Assembly (NCBI GenBank): GCA_013002225.1
Contig: JABDKL010000022.1
Coordinates: forward strand, 1-64,000
Length of the DNA stretch: 64,000 nucleotides
DNA from: Winogradskyella sp.
GTDB lineage: Bacteria > Bacteroidota > Bacteroidia > Flavobacteriales > Flavobacteriaceae
Direction: 5' to 3'
Below are positions 16,354-24,535 of the stretch, piece after piece. The notes beneath the pieces were generated by a model, which saw only the letters and a program-made list of their open reading frames with translations, made no database searches and was not told the DNA's origin. The position numbers and the translations under genes are program-made. Numbering within the stretch: the first letter of the stretch is position 1; every line of letters begins with the position of its first letter.

Positions 16354-17491
16354 CGTAATCTACAATTTCAAGACCATAACCAATCATACCCACACGTTTT
16401 GTCTGTAAGCTATTAGAGAGTAGTTTTAGCTTACTTATTTTGAGATCGTGTAATATCTGTGCACCAATACCAAAATCCTTTGCATCCATTCCAATACTTG
16501 GGGCTTTCACTAACTGGCCTTCGACCTGACTTTCTTTTAAAATTGCCAGACGTGTTAATAAATTCATAGACTCAGCCTGTTGATTAATAAAAATAATAGC
16601 GCCTTTACCTTCCTTATTAACCACATTAAACATATTGTCTAATTTTTGATCGGCGTTGTTAGTAAGAGTACCAAGAATATCATTATTTACCAATGTCGCA
16701 TTAACACGAGTTAAAATTGGTTCGTCCGATTTCCAGTTACCTCTGGTTAAAGCAATATGTACCTGTTCGTTAGTTGTTTGTTGATAGGCTCTCAATCTAA
16801 ACTTTCCAAATCGGGTTTCAATATCAAAATCTTCTTTTTTCTCAATTAAAGAATCGTATTCCATTCTATAGGCAACTAAATCCTCAATCGATACAATTTT
16901 TAGATCGAATTTTTCTGCAACTTCCAATAACTGAGGTAGACGTGCCATTGTACCATCTTCATTCATGATTTCTACAATAACACCTGCGGGTTCAAAACCG
17001 GCTAAACGAGCAAAATCTATAGCAGCTTCGGTATGGCCTGTTCGTCTTAATACACCACCTTCTTTAGCTACCAAAGGGAATATATGTCCAGGTCTTGCAA
17101 GTTCGAACGACTTCGTTTCTTTATGTACTAGTGCCTTAACTGTTTTAGCTCTATCACTTGCAGAAATTCCTGTACTAACTCCATTACCCCTTAGGTCAAC
17201 AGAAACTGTAAAGGCGGTTTCCATTGGGTCAGTATTATTTCTAACCATTCTACTGAGTTCTAGTTCCTCACAACGATGTTCCGTAAGTGGTGCACATATG
17301 AGACCACGACCATGGGTTGCCATAAAGTTTATCATCTTTGGAGTAACCATTTCGGCAGCTGCCAAAAAATCACCTTCATTTTCTCTGTTTTCGTCATCAA
17401 CCACTATAATAACTTTACCTTGGCGAATGTCTTCTATAGCTTCTTCTATAGTATTAAGTTGGGTTTTGGTGTTTTTTGCCTGAATGCTCAT
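16343..17491 (-). CDS. ribB: 3,4-dihydroxy-2-butanone 4-phosphate synthase with a degenerate GTP cyclohydrolase II half
   Basis: 382 aa, the length and domain order of RibBA. The N-terminal half (1-207) has intact RibB motifs: DDENRENEGD, HGRGLIC, TGISASDRA, RPGHIFPL and RRTGHTEAA. It makes the four-carbon precursor of riboflavin from ribulose 5-phosphate. The C-terminal half (208-382) is clearly homologous to GTP cyclohydrolase II (GAQILHDL, LLSNSLQTKR), but all three zinc cysteines are missing (residues 261-282 read TRVNATLVNNDILGTLTNNA). The QEGRGIGL catalytic loop has become QQAESMNLL. This half should be inactive, and a separate RibA is expected elsewhere. Last gene of the ftsK-lolA-lptF-ribB block, with its own promoter at 17509-17541. 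Confidence 0.92.
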   Translation of the reverse strand: MSIQAKNTKTQLNTIEEAIEDIRQGKVIIVVDDENRENEGDFLAAAEMVTPKMINFMATHGRGLICAPLTEHRCEELELSRMVRNNTDPMETAFTVSVDLRGNGVSTGISASDRAKTVKALVHKETKSFELARPGHIFPLVAKEGGVLRRTGHTEAAIDFARLAGFEPAGVIVEIMNEDGTMARLPQLLEVAEKFDLKIVSIEDLVAYRMEYDSLIEKKEDFDIETRFGKFRLRAYQQTTNEQVHIALTRGNWKSDEPILTRVNATLVNNDILGTLTNNADQKLDNMFNVVNKEGKGAIIFINQQAESMNLLTRLAILKESQVEGQLVKAPSIGMDAKDFGIGAQILHDLKISKLKLLSNSLQTKRVGMIGYGLEIVDYVNY

Positions 17492-17508
17492 TCTAAAAAT
17501 TTATGATG

Positions 17509-17541
17509 CAAAGATACGCTTATTTTATAGTTTGTAAACAA
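17509..17541 (-). promoter_or_regulatory. Promoter of ribB inside the end of the lptF-like gene
   Basis: Minus strand: TTG at 17541-17539, 22 bases, then TATCTTTG at 17516-17509 (exact TAnnTTTG). The ATG is 18 bases further. It lets ribB be expressed apart from the upstream envelope genes. Confidence 0.65.
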
Positions 17542-19502
17542 CTCTGATAGAAGTCTTGAGCTATCTTATTTCTGTTAATTAAGTACTTAAAAGGATATAG
17601 CGGAAGTGTAATTATAAAACTTAATAGGTTTATAGATCTTGTCTTATAATTTATTGTTTTGTAAAATTTAGAATATACAATTGCAGAGACAATTCCATAT
17701 ATAAAAAAGAAAATTAAAGCTACAACACTTAGGTTTAAGGATGAATCAGCAAGTTGTGGCAGCTTATTATTCTTAAAGATGAAATGAAAAATTAATAAGA
17801 TAACACCAATAAAATAACTCACTAAGGTTGTTTTAGAATAATCCTTATAATCTTTATGTATTGCTTTGGCTTTAATTAAATAATCTGGTATTGTTAAGCC
17901 TTCAGTTTTTAGTCCTTCTAAGGAAATATTCCTACTTAATAAATTATGCAGAGCAATTTTCTTTGGATTTTTGTCTAAATCATATTCGTCCTGCTGTTTT
18001 ATAACGGTTACAAGTTCTTCAACGCTATATTTTTTATAGTAATTGTATGATTTTGTATCACTCTCGGAAAGCTGAAATCTGTTTTTTGATGTAAACAAAC
18101 GCCTAAAGGGTACTGTAATTGCGTCGAAATTAAACACACCTTTGTCATTTGTTGCTCTGGTTGTTAGGTAAACACTCAATGGAAACATAATCGCCGTAGA
18201 TAGCCACGATCCTATAATTGGGCTAAAGCTTCCTTTTTCTGCACTGTTTCTAGCAAAAATCCCAAAAAAGTGGTAGGTGAGGAAAAGTGCTACTGCAATT
18301 ATTATAGGTAATCCAAGACCACCTTTACGAATTAATGCACCTAATGGAGCACCGACAAAAAATAGAATTATACATGCGAATGCTAAAACAAATTTTTCAT
18401 GAAACGCAATAACATGCTTATTGAGATGTATTGCTTTTGTTTCAAAATTGTTTTTATTTGAATCTAATATTTGCCTAGTACTATTAGCTGAGTTTAATGC
18501 AAGATTTAAAATCTGTATACTGTTATTGGTATTATAAAGACTTAATATTTCACCTTTAAATATGGAGTCGCTTTTTTGAGGTGTCATATTTAAATTCAGG
18601 GCAGAGTAGGTGGTCCTATTATAAAGGGTGTTGCCTAATACATTGTAATCTTCATTGCGCTGGGTTTTTAAACTATCTATAGTATAGTTGAGCTGTGCAA
18701 TATTTTGCATAGTATGTCTCCCCGTAAAGTTTTTTTCGTCGAGATCTTGAGCGCTTAAAATTTCTAAATCAACATTAATAATATAGGTGTCGAAATAACT
18801 TTTGGCATGTGGCTTTTTGGTATCTTTTCGAGTTTCAGCATTTACAATCTCCTCATAATAATTACCATTAATGAGTTTTAGCTTAAGTATATTAGAGTCC
18901 TCACTACTTATTAATTCTCCTTTTTCGGCAATTATCACTTTGTAGTTACCAACACCATTAGATGCTTTCTGGTGAATTATTACACCGTCTAGATTTTGAC
19001 CACGGTCTCCGGTTTTTTTATCAACTTTGATATTTATATTCCCGATTTCATTGAACTGACCTTCGGCAATTGCTAAAGCCGGTTTTTTCTTGGCAATGTT
19101 TCGTCTAAGATTATAAAAATTATATTCTCCCCAAGGGATAACATTGTTTGAGAAAAAGAAAGAACTAATGCCTAATATGACTATAAAAACACTGAGGCTT
19201 CGCATACTACGTTGCAGTGAAATACCTGTTGATTTCATTGCAGCGAATTCATAATTCTCGGCAAAATTACCAAAAACCATAATTGATGATAATAATACGG
19301 TAAGGGGAACTACAAGTGGTATCAATTTAGGCATGTAGTAAAGAATAAACTTTGCAGTAACTGATATGTCTAAATCTTTACCTGCCAACTCACCTATATA
19401 AAGCCATACTCCTTGTAATACGAATATGAACATAAATATAATAAAGACGCTAAAAAACGTCCTTAAGAATGTGATAAGTATGTACCTATCTAATATTTTC
19501 AT
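17520..19502 (-). CDS. LptF/LptG family permease (LPS export), C-terminally extended
   Basis: 660 aa. The N-terminal part is the YjgP/YjgQ fold: three membrane helices (about 10-125) with FGNFAENYEFAAMKSTGIS, a large periplasmic beta domain (about 135-345), and three further helices (about 370-455) with FVGAPLGALIRKGGLG. This is the inner-membrane part of the LptBFGC complex that extracts lipopolysaccharide. About 190 residues beyond the usual fold follow: a charged cytoplasmic stretch (470-560), then two or more helices (around 565-580 and 600-620). The gene sits six bases after lolA and 28 before ribB. Whether this subunit serves as LptF or LptG cannot be decided here. Confidence 0.88.
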   Translation of the reverse strand: MKILDRYILITFLRTFFSVFIIFMFIFVLQGVWLYIGELAGKDLDISVTAKFILYYMPKLIPLVVPLTVLLSSIMVFGNFAENYEFAAMKSTGISLQRSMRSLSVFIVILGISSFFFSNNVIPWGEYNFYNLRRNIAKKKPALAIAEGQFNEIGNINIKVDKKTGDRGQNLDGVIIHQKASNGVGNYKVIIAEKGELISSEDSNILKLKLINGNYYEEIVNAETRKDTKKPHAKSYFDTYIINVDLEILSAQDLDEKNFTGRHTMQNIAQLNYTIDSLKTQRNEDYNVLGNTLYNRTTYSALNLNMTPQKSDSIFKGEILSLYNTNNSIQILNLALNSANSTRQILDSNKNNFETKAIHLNKHVIAFHEKFVLAFACIILFFVGAPLGALIRKGGLGLPIIIAVALFLTYHFFGIFARNSAEKGSFSPIIGSWLSTAIMFPLSVYLTTRATNDKGVFNFDAITVPFRRLFTSKNRFQLSESDTKSYNYYKKYSVEELVTVIKQQDEYDLDKNPKKIALHNLLSRNISLEGLKTEGLTIPDYLIKAKAIHKDYKDYSKTTLVSYFIGVILLIFHFIFKNNKLPQLADSSLNLSVVALIFFFIYGIVSAIVYSKFYKTINYKTRSINLLSFIITLPLYPFKYLINRNKIAQDFYQSCLQTIK

Positions 19503-19508
19503 TAAACC

Positions 19509-20150
19509 TTAGTCAATTTTATTGATAAAGTAATCGCTATATTTACTTTCGTCAAATGTAAATAAGGTTTTTGATATAGGCTCGTCAGTTTTAAAAGAAT
19601 TAACGGTTAGTGTCGTTTTAGTACCATTTTTGCCCACCTCAATAAGATTGTAGATATGTTTTGTTGTCGCATCTATACCTAGTAGAATATGCTTTATTTC
19701 GGAATTGGTATCTATAGGATTTAACTTCACGTACTGTATTTTTCGACCTTTAACATTTTGGACAATATCCATTTTATAAGTATATCCATCCTCATAGAAG
19801 GATAACATTTTACTAGGGGTAATTGTGCTTTCATCTGTGGAGTTGTCTGAAGATATTGTTACTTCCTCATCTTCCGGACTAATGGTATATAACGTTTTTC
19901 CGTCAAAAATACGAGTAATGCCTAAGACATTCAATTTGTATTTATCACCTTCCATAACAACATCGCCACGCGTTTCCTGACTAATGTTTTCGCTAACATT
20001 ATTTAACTCATACTTAAAATCTAAGCTAATATTGTTATATGATTTTATTTTATTATTAACCTCTGTTAATAATTGTTCTGCATTTGCGTCATTCTGGGCA
20101 AAGCCCATAAAATTCAGCGCTATCAATGTGATTATAATAATTTGTTTCAT
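19509..20150 (-). CDS. lolA: LolA-type outer-membrane lipoprotein carrier
   Basis: 213 aa with a signal peptide (hydrophobic residues 4-17, then AQN). It has the LolA/LolB-type fold: an early amphipathic NKIKSYNNISLDFKYEL strand, RIFDGKTLYTISPE, and late TVNSFKTDEPIS and FTFDESKYSDYF. Periplasmic carrier of lipoproteins to the outer membrane. It lies between ftsK (21-base gap) and the LPS-export permease (six-base gap), an arrangement common in Flavobacteriia. Confidence 0.9.
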   Translation of the reverse strand: MKQIIIITLIALNFMGFAQNDANAEQLLTEVNNKIKSYNNISLDFKYELNNVSENISQETRGDVVMEGDKYKLNVLGITRIFDGKTLYTISPEDEEVTISSDNSTDESTITPSKMLSFYEDGYTYKMDIVQNVKGRKIQYVKLNPIDTNSEIKHILLGIDATTKHIYNLIEVGKNGTKTTLTVNSFKTDEPISKTLFTFDESKYSDYFINKID

Positions 20151-20171
20151 TTTTATTAAATATATACTTTA

Positions 20172-22595
20172 TTATTGTTTTTCACTTTCTAATAATTGGT
20201 CTAGAGCTACTAAATCAGGGACTAAAACTTGTCTCGCCTTACTTCCTTCAAATGAACCAACAATTCCAGCTGCTTCTAGTTGGTCTATAATTCTTCCGGC
20301 TCTGTTATATCCTAATTTGAGTTTTCGTTGTAATAATGAAGCCGAACCTTGTTGTGCTGTAACTATAATTTCTGCGGCTTCTTTAAACAATTTATCTCTA
20401 TCGGAAATATCTATATCAAGATTTGTGCCACCTTCTTCACCAACATATTCTGGCAGTAAGTGTGCATCAGGGTATGCCTTTTGAGAACCAATAAACTCGG
20501 TAATTTTTTCAACTTCGGGTGTGTCTACAAATGCGCATTGAATACGTGTTAGGTCATTACCTTGTGTATATAACATATCACCACGACCTATAAGCTGGTC
20601 GGCACCCGAGCCATCTAAAATAGTTCGAGAATCGATTTTACTCGTTACTCTAAAGGCGATACGAGCTGGGAAATTAGCTTTAATTATACCTGTTATAACA
20701 TTAACAGAAGGTCGTTGTGTAGCAATGATCAAATGAATTCCTATTGCTCTGGCGAGTTGTGCCAATCGGGCAATCGGTGTTTCTACCTCTTTACCTGCAG
20801 TCATAATTAAATCGGCAAACTCATCTACTACCAAGACGATATATGGAAGAAAAGCATGACCATCATTAGGATTTAACTTGCGAGCCTTAAACTTTTTATT
20901 GTATTCAGCGATATTTCGACAAAATGCATTCTTAAGCATTTCGTATCGATTATCCATTTCTATACAAAGCGAATTTAAGGTGTTGATAACCTTGGTGTTA
21001 TCGGTAATTATGGCATCTTCGCTATCAGGTAATTTTGCCAGGTAGTGGCGTTCTATTTTATTGAAAAGTGTAAGCTCTACCTTTTTAGGGTCTACAAGAA
21101 CAAATTTAACTTCTGCAGGATGCTTTTTATATAGCAATGAGGTGAGGACCGCATTTAGTCCAACTGATTTTCCTTGTCCAGTAGCACCTGCCATAAGTAG
21201 GTGTGGCATTTTAGCTAAATCTACAACAAAAGTTTCATTACTAATTGTTTTTCCTATTGCAATTGGTAATTGCATTTTAGACTGTTGAAACTTCTGTGAA
21301 GCAATAACCGATCGCATGGATACGATTGTCGCATTTTTATTAGGTACTTCAATACCTATTGTTCCCTTTCCAGGAATTGGAGCAATAATTCTAATTCCAA
21401 GTGCAGAAAGTGACAAAGCTATATCGTCTTCTAAGTTTTTAATTTTAGAAATTCTAATTCCAGCCTCTGGAACAATTTCATACAGAGTTACTGTAGGTCC
21501 TATTGTTGCTTTAATGCTGCTAATCCCAATTTTATAGTTACTAAGTGTTTCTACAATTTTATTTTTATTTTCTTCAAGTTCTTCCTGGTCGATTGAAATA
21601 CCTTCGTTATCATATTTTTTTAGCAAATCCAAAGGAGGGAATTGGTATTTCCCCAATTCTAAGGTGGGATCAAACTGTCCAAAATCTTCAACGAGTTTGT
21701 CAGAAAGATTATCTGTTTCAGATTTTTCTTCTTTTGTAGAGGTTACTACCATTTCTAAATTATCTTCCTCAACCGTTTCTTCGTCTGACTTTTCTGAAAC
21801 TTCAATTTTTAGATTATCCTGCTTAGCGTCTGAATGGTCTTTTTGTTTTAATATAGGTGTTTCCTCATTTAATGAAATTTCAAAAGCTGATTTTATAGCA
21901 TCTGCTTCTTCAGTAAGGCTATTATCAATAAGGGGTGCTGCATCAACAGAGCTTTTATTTGTTTTAAAGTCCTCTTTTATAGTATTCCTGGTACGTTTGA
22001 ATAAGTTGATTATAGAATCTCCTGTTACTTTAAATCTCACTGCTAGATAGACGATTAACCCAAAGGTCAGTAAAAGGACTGTACCAATTGTACCAATATA
22101 ATCCTGAAAGAAGTGATTCATTTCAAAACCAATTGTTCCTCCTAAAATATCATATTTATGTGAGAAGAACCCAAGAAATATAGACAGCCAAATAACTATT
22201 AGTGTTCCCCAAATCCAGTGTTTAGTTAACCTACCTTTTTTAAGGTTTAGTGTAATATAAACTCCAGATAAAAATATTAAACCAGAAAAAATAAATGATG
22301 ATATTCCAAACCCTTGACTTATAAATAATTCACTTACCCAAGCACCCATTTGGCTTGCCCAATTTTTGTATGCTTCAGATCGTTCTGGAAAAGTGTTAAG
22401 TATACTTTGATCTGCTTTACCAGTAAAAATATAGGACAAAAATGAAATAAATAATAATACACCTATTATAATCAATAAGCTACCTATAATGAGTTTTTGT
22501 TGATTAGATAGTGTAAACAAAGGCCTTGATATTTTAGCCTTTGATTTAGTTTTAGCTTTACTGATAGATTTCTTTTTGGTTGTTTTTTTTGCCAT
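20172..22595 (-). CDS. ftsK: DNA translocase FtsK
   Basis: 807 aa. Very basic N-terminus (Lys-rich 1-22), four membrane helices in the first 190 residues, then an acidic linker to about 320. The motor domain carries Walker A AGATGQGKSVGLN and Walker B LVVDEFADL. The C-terminal winged-helix gamma domain (SASLLQRKLKLGYNRAGRII) reads KOPS-type polarity signals. Moves chromosome dimers to dif at the division septum. The linker is much shorter than in E. coli FtsK, as usual outside the gammaproteobacteria. First in the envelope block ftsK-lolA-lptF-ribB. Confidence 0.96.
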   Translation of the reverse strand: MAKKTTKKKSISKAKTKSKAKISRPLFTLSNQQKLIIGSLLIIIGVLLFISFLSYIFTGKADQSILNTFPERSEAYKNWASQMGAWVSELFISQGFGISSFIFSGLIFLSGVYITLNLKKGRLTKHWIWGTLIVIWLSIFLGFFSHKYDILGGTIGFEMNHFFQDYIGTIGTVLLLTFGLIVYLAVRFKVTGDSIINLFKRTRNTIKEDFKTNKSSVDAAPLIDNSLTEEADAIKSAFEISLNEETPILKQKDHSDAKQDNLKIEVSEKSDEETVEEDNLEMVVTSTKEEKSETDNLSDKLVEDFGQFDPTLELGKYQFPPLDLLKKYDNEGISIDQEELEENKNKIVETLSNYKIGISSIKATIGPTVTLYEIVPEAGIRISKIKNLEDDIALSLSALGIRIIAPIPGKGTIGIEVPNKNATIVSMRSVIASQKFQQSKMQLPIAIGKTISNETFVVDLAKMPHLLMAGATGQGKSVGLNAVLTSLLYKKHPAEVKFVLVDPKKVELTLFNKIERHYLAKLPDSEDAIITDNTKVINTLNSLCIEMDNRYEMLKNAFCRNIAEYNKKFKARKLNPNDGHAFLPYIVLVVDEFADLIMTAGKEVETPIARLAQLARAIGIHLIIATQRPSVNVITGIIKANFPARIAFRVTSKIDSRTILDGSGADQLIGRGDMLYTQGNDLTRIQCAFVDTPEVEKITEFIGSQKAYPDAHLLPEYVGEEGGTNLDIDISDRDKLFKEAAEIIVTAQQGSASLLQRKLKLGYNRAGRIIDQLEAAGIVGSFEGSKARQVLVPDLVALDQLLESEKQ

Positions 22596-22627
22596 AGTAA
22601 GGTCCGAAAATATCGAAAATTCTTTAT

Positions 22628-23401
22628 CTATTTATAGTTTTTTACACTTAAAGCTAAGCCATTAACATAATCGTCAATGATATTTACTTGTTCTGCATAC
22701 TCGGACCCAGAAAAACCTTCAATATCTTCTGAGGTCACCTCGGCATTATAAAACTTTAAGTATTTGCTTGCTAAGGGTAGATAGGACCAATGCCATTTTT
22801 CTAAGTTATAGCCCTTACGTCCAGAACTTTTATCGGTATACACCTGATAAAATCCGAAGGTATTTGCGTTATTCTTTAACCACATATAAACTTTAAGTCC
22901 ATTACCGCGGTTAAAATACGAATTATTTAAGCTATTTAAGTCAATATCTGTACCCCAATGATGTCTTGAAGAACCTGGCATTGCGCTATACTCCAATATT
23001 TTATTTACACGTTCTAATGGTTTCAATGTCCCATACTTATTCCATTTTCGTTCCCATATCGATTTTTGCTCTACATAATTTCGGGTTCCAGAGTATATTG
23101 CTAGCGTTATTCCACTTTTTTTAGCAGAATCTGCCATCGCTAAAAATGCGTTATAAGTCTCTTTTTTCAAAAAAACCGTTTTGTGCGTGAAGGCTATATT
23201 TACTTGAGTAAATGTAGAGTCTTTACTGTAGTCAAACTTACCAAGTACAAAGGCTTTAGTTAAAGCTGTGGAATTCATCAATTTATTAGAAATTTTAATT
23301 TCTGCAATATTCAGGTCTTTCTCACTATTAACCTTTTTATCATTAGAATTGCAACTAAATGAGAGTAATGAAATAAATCCTATGATGAAATAATGGAACA
23401 A
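22628..23401 (-). CDS. M15 family D-alanyl-D-alanine carboxypeptidase (VanY-like) lipoprotein
   Basis: 257 aa. Lipoprotein signal ending LLSFSC. Zinc peptidase motifs of the VanY/DdcY group: SGTRNYVEQKSIW, SRHHWGTDIDL (first His and Asp ligands), and EKWHWSYLP (last His). Trims peptidoglycan stem peptides in the envelope. No ATG precedes the signal peptide: the frame begins ATT-TTG after a TAA, so translation must start at TTG 23401 (or the ATT before it). It lies between dgkA and ftsK on the same strand, 60 and 32 bases from them. Confidence 0.87.
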   Translation of the reverse strand: MFHYFIIGFISLLSFSCNSNDKKVNSEKDLNIAEIKISNKLMNSTALTKAFVLGKFDYSKDSTFTQVNIAFTHKTVFLKKETYNAFLAMADSAKKSGITLAIYSGTRNYVEQKSIWERKWNKYGTLKPLERVNKILEYSAMPGSSRHHWGTDIDLNSLNNSYFNRGNGLKVYMWLKNNANTFGFYQVYTDKSSGRKGYNLEKWHWSYLPLASKYLKFYNAEVTSEDIEGFSGSEYAEQVNIIDDYVNGLALSVKNYK

Positions 23402-23461
23402 AATTTAATAATTGAAGTGGATTGATGAAATATTGAAACGGTAAAAAAAGGTCTTTTCGTA

Positions 23462-23830
23462 TTAAATAAAATAAGGGACATAAATAATTGCTGCTGTAAT
23501 GACTGCAATTATTGACGCAATAAATACAGCTCCTGCAGCTACATCTTTAATCAGACCTATTTTATGATGGTGTTCAGGATGTACAAAATCTGCAATATGC
23601 TCAATAGCAGTATTTATACCTTCTACACTCATAACTAAACCAATCATGCCAATCTGAAACATCCATTCAGTTTTACTAATATCGAGAAGGATACCTGCAA
23701 GGGTAACTATTAACGCTATTGCAAGCTGAATTTTAATACTTGACTCCGTTCTTATGAGTATTAACATCCCTCTAAAAGCATGTCCAACGCTTTTAATCCT
23801 ATTAACAAAAAAAGATTCTTTTTTATGCAT
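23462..23830 (-). CDS. dgkA: Diacylglycerol kinase family (undecaprenol kinase type)
   Basis: 122 aa, the usual length of DgkA-type integral membrane kinases. The signature region reads EGINTAIEHIADFVHPEHHH and IGLIKDVAAGAVF, with the Glu and Asn that bind Mg-ATP. Three membrane helices lie at about 32-48, 55-72 and 97-118. Phosphorylates diacylglycerol or undecaprenol at the inner membrane; in Bacteroidota the undecaprenol activity is plausible. Starts five bases after tpx and is probably co-transcribed with it. Confidence 0.9.
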   Translation of the reverse strand: MHKKESFFVNRIKSVGHAFRGMLILIRTESSIKIQLAIALIVTLAGILLDISKTEWMFQIGMIGLVMSVEGINTAIEHIADFVHPEHHHKIGLIKDVAAGAVFIASIIAVITAAIIYVPYFI

Positions 23831-23835
23831 AAGTC

Positions 23836-24336
23836 CTATGCTATACTTGCTAGCGCCTTTTCATAATCAGGTTCATCTGCTATTTCAGAAACTTGTTCTG
23901 TATATAATATCGTGCCGTCAGTATCAATAGTAACAATACAACGAGAGAGTAAAGTTTCAAATGCTCCAGTCTCAAATGCAAGCCCATAATCGTTTCCAAA
24001 ATCTCCTGTTTTATAGTCAGATAAACTTTCGACATTTTCTATACCTTCAGCTCCGCAAAAACGAGCCATTGCAAAGGGCAAGTCTTTGGAAATACACAAC
24101 ACTTTAGTGTTTTCTAATTTACTCGCTTTTTCGTTGAAGGTTCTAATTGATTGCGCACATGTGCCTGTATCTACACTGGGAAAAATGTTTAATACAAGTT
24201 TTTGTCCTAGGTATTCAGTGTTTGTTTTATCTGATAAATCTGTTGTAGTGAGTTTGAAATTTGGAGCTCTTTCTCCTGTTTTTGGTAAATTTCCTACTGT
24301 TTTCACTGGAGTTCCACCTAAAGTTACATTTGCCAT
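23836..24336 (-). CDS. tpx: Thiol peroxidase Tpx (atypical 2-Cys peroxiredoxin)
   Basis: 166 aa, full length. Peroxidatic Cys60 in SVDTGTCAQS and resolving Cys94 in ARFCGAEG, spaced 34 residues apart as in Tpx. Opening MANVTLGGTPV and NFKLTTTDL match the family. Reduces peroxides using thioredoxin in the cytoplasm. First gene of the minus-strand run with dgkA; the 200 bases between it and pheT contain no recognised feature. Confidence 0.95.
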   Translation of the reverse strand: MANVTLGGTPVKTVGNLPKTGERAPNFKLTTTDLSDKTNTEYLGQKLVLNIFPSVDTGTCAQSIRTFNEKASKLENTKVLCISKDLPFAMARFCGAEGIENVESLSDYKTGDFGNDYGLAFETGAFETLLSRCIVTIDTDGTILYTEQVSEIADEPDYEKALASIA

Positions 24337-24535
24337 TTCCTTTCTATTTTTTAAAGATTAAAATTAGAAATAATTAAACAAAACGATACTAAATAAATGA
24401 GAATGTTTGCGAATTTTATGAATCAACAGTTTTCTTATACAATTAATTAACTTCTAAGCTTTAAATTTTCAAGATGAAATTTAAACCAGATATAATCAGT
24501 GCAAAGTGATACTTTGTTGAGCGAACTGCATTTAG

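Noticed and set aside
16965..17483. 172-codon open frame antisense to ribB
   Set aside because: It runs opposite a well-conserved enzyme and its product has no family features; it reflects codon bias of the real gene.
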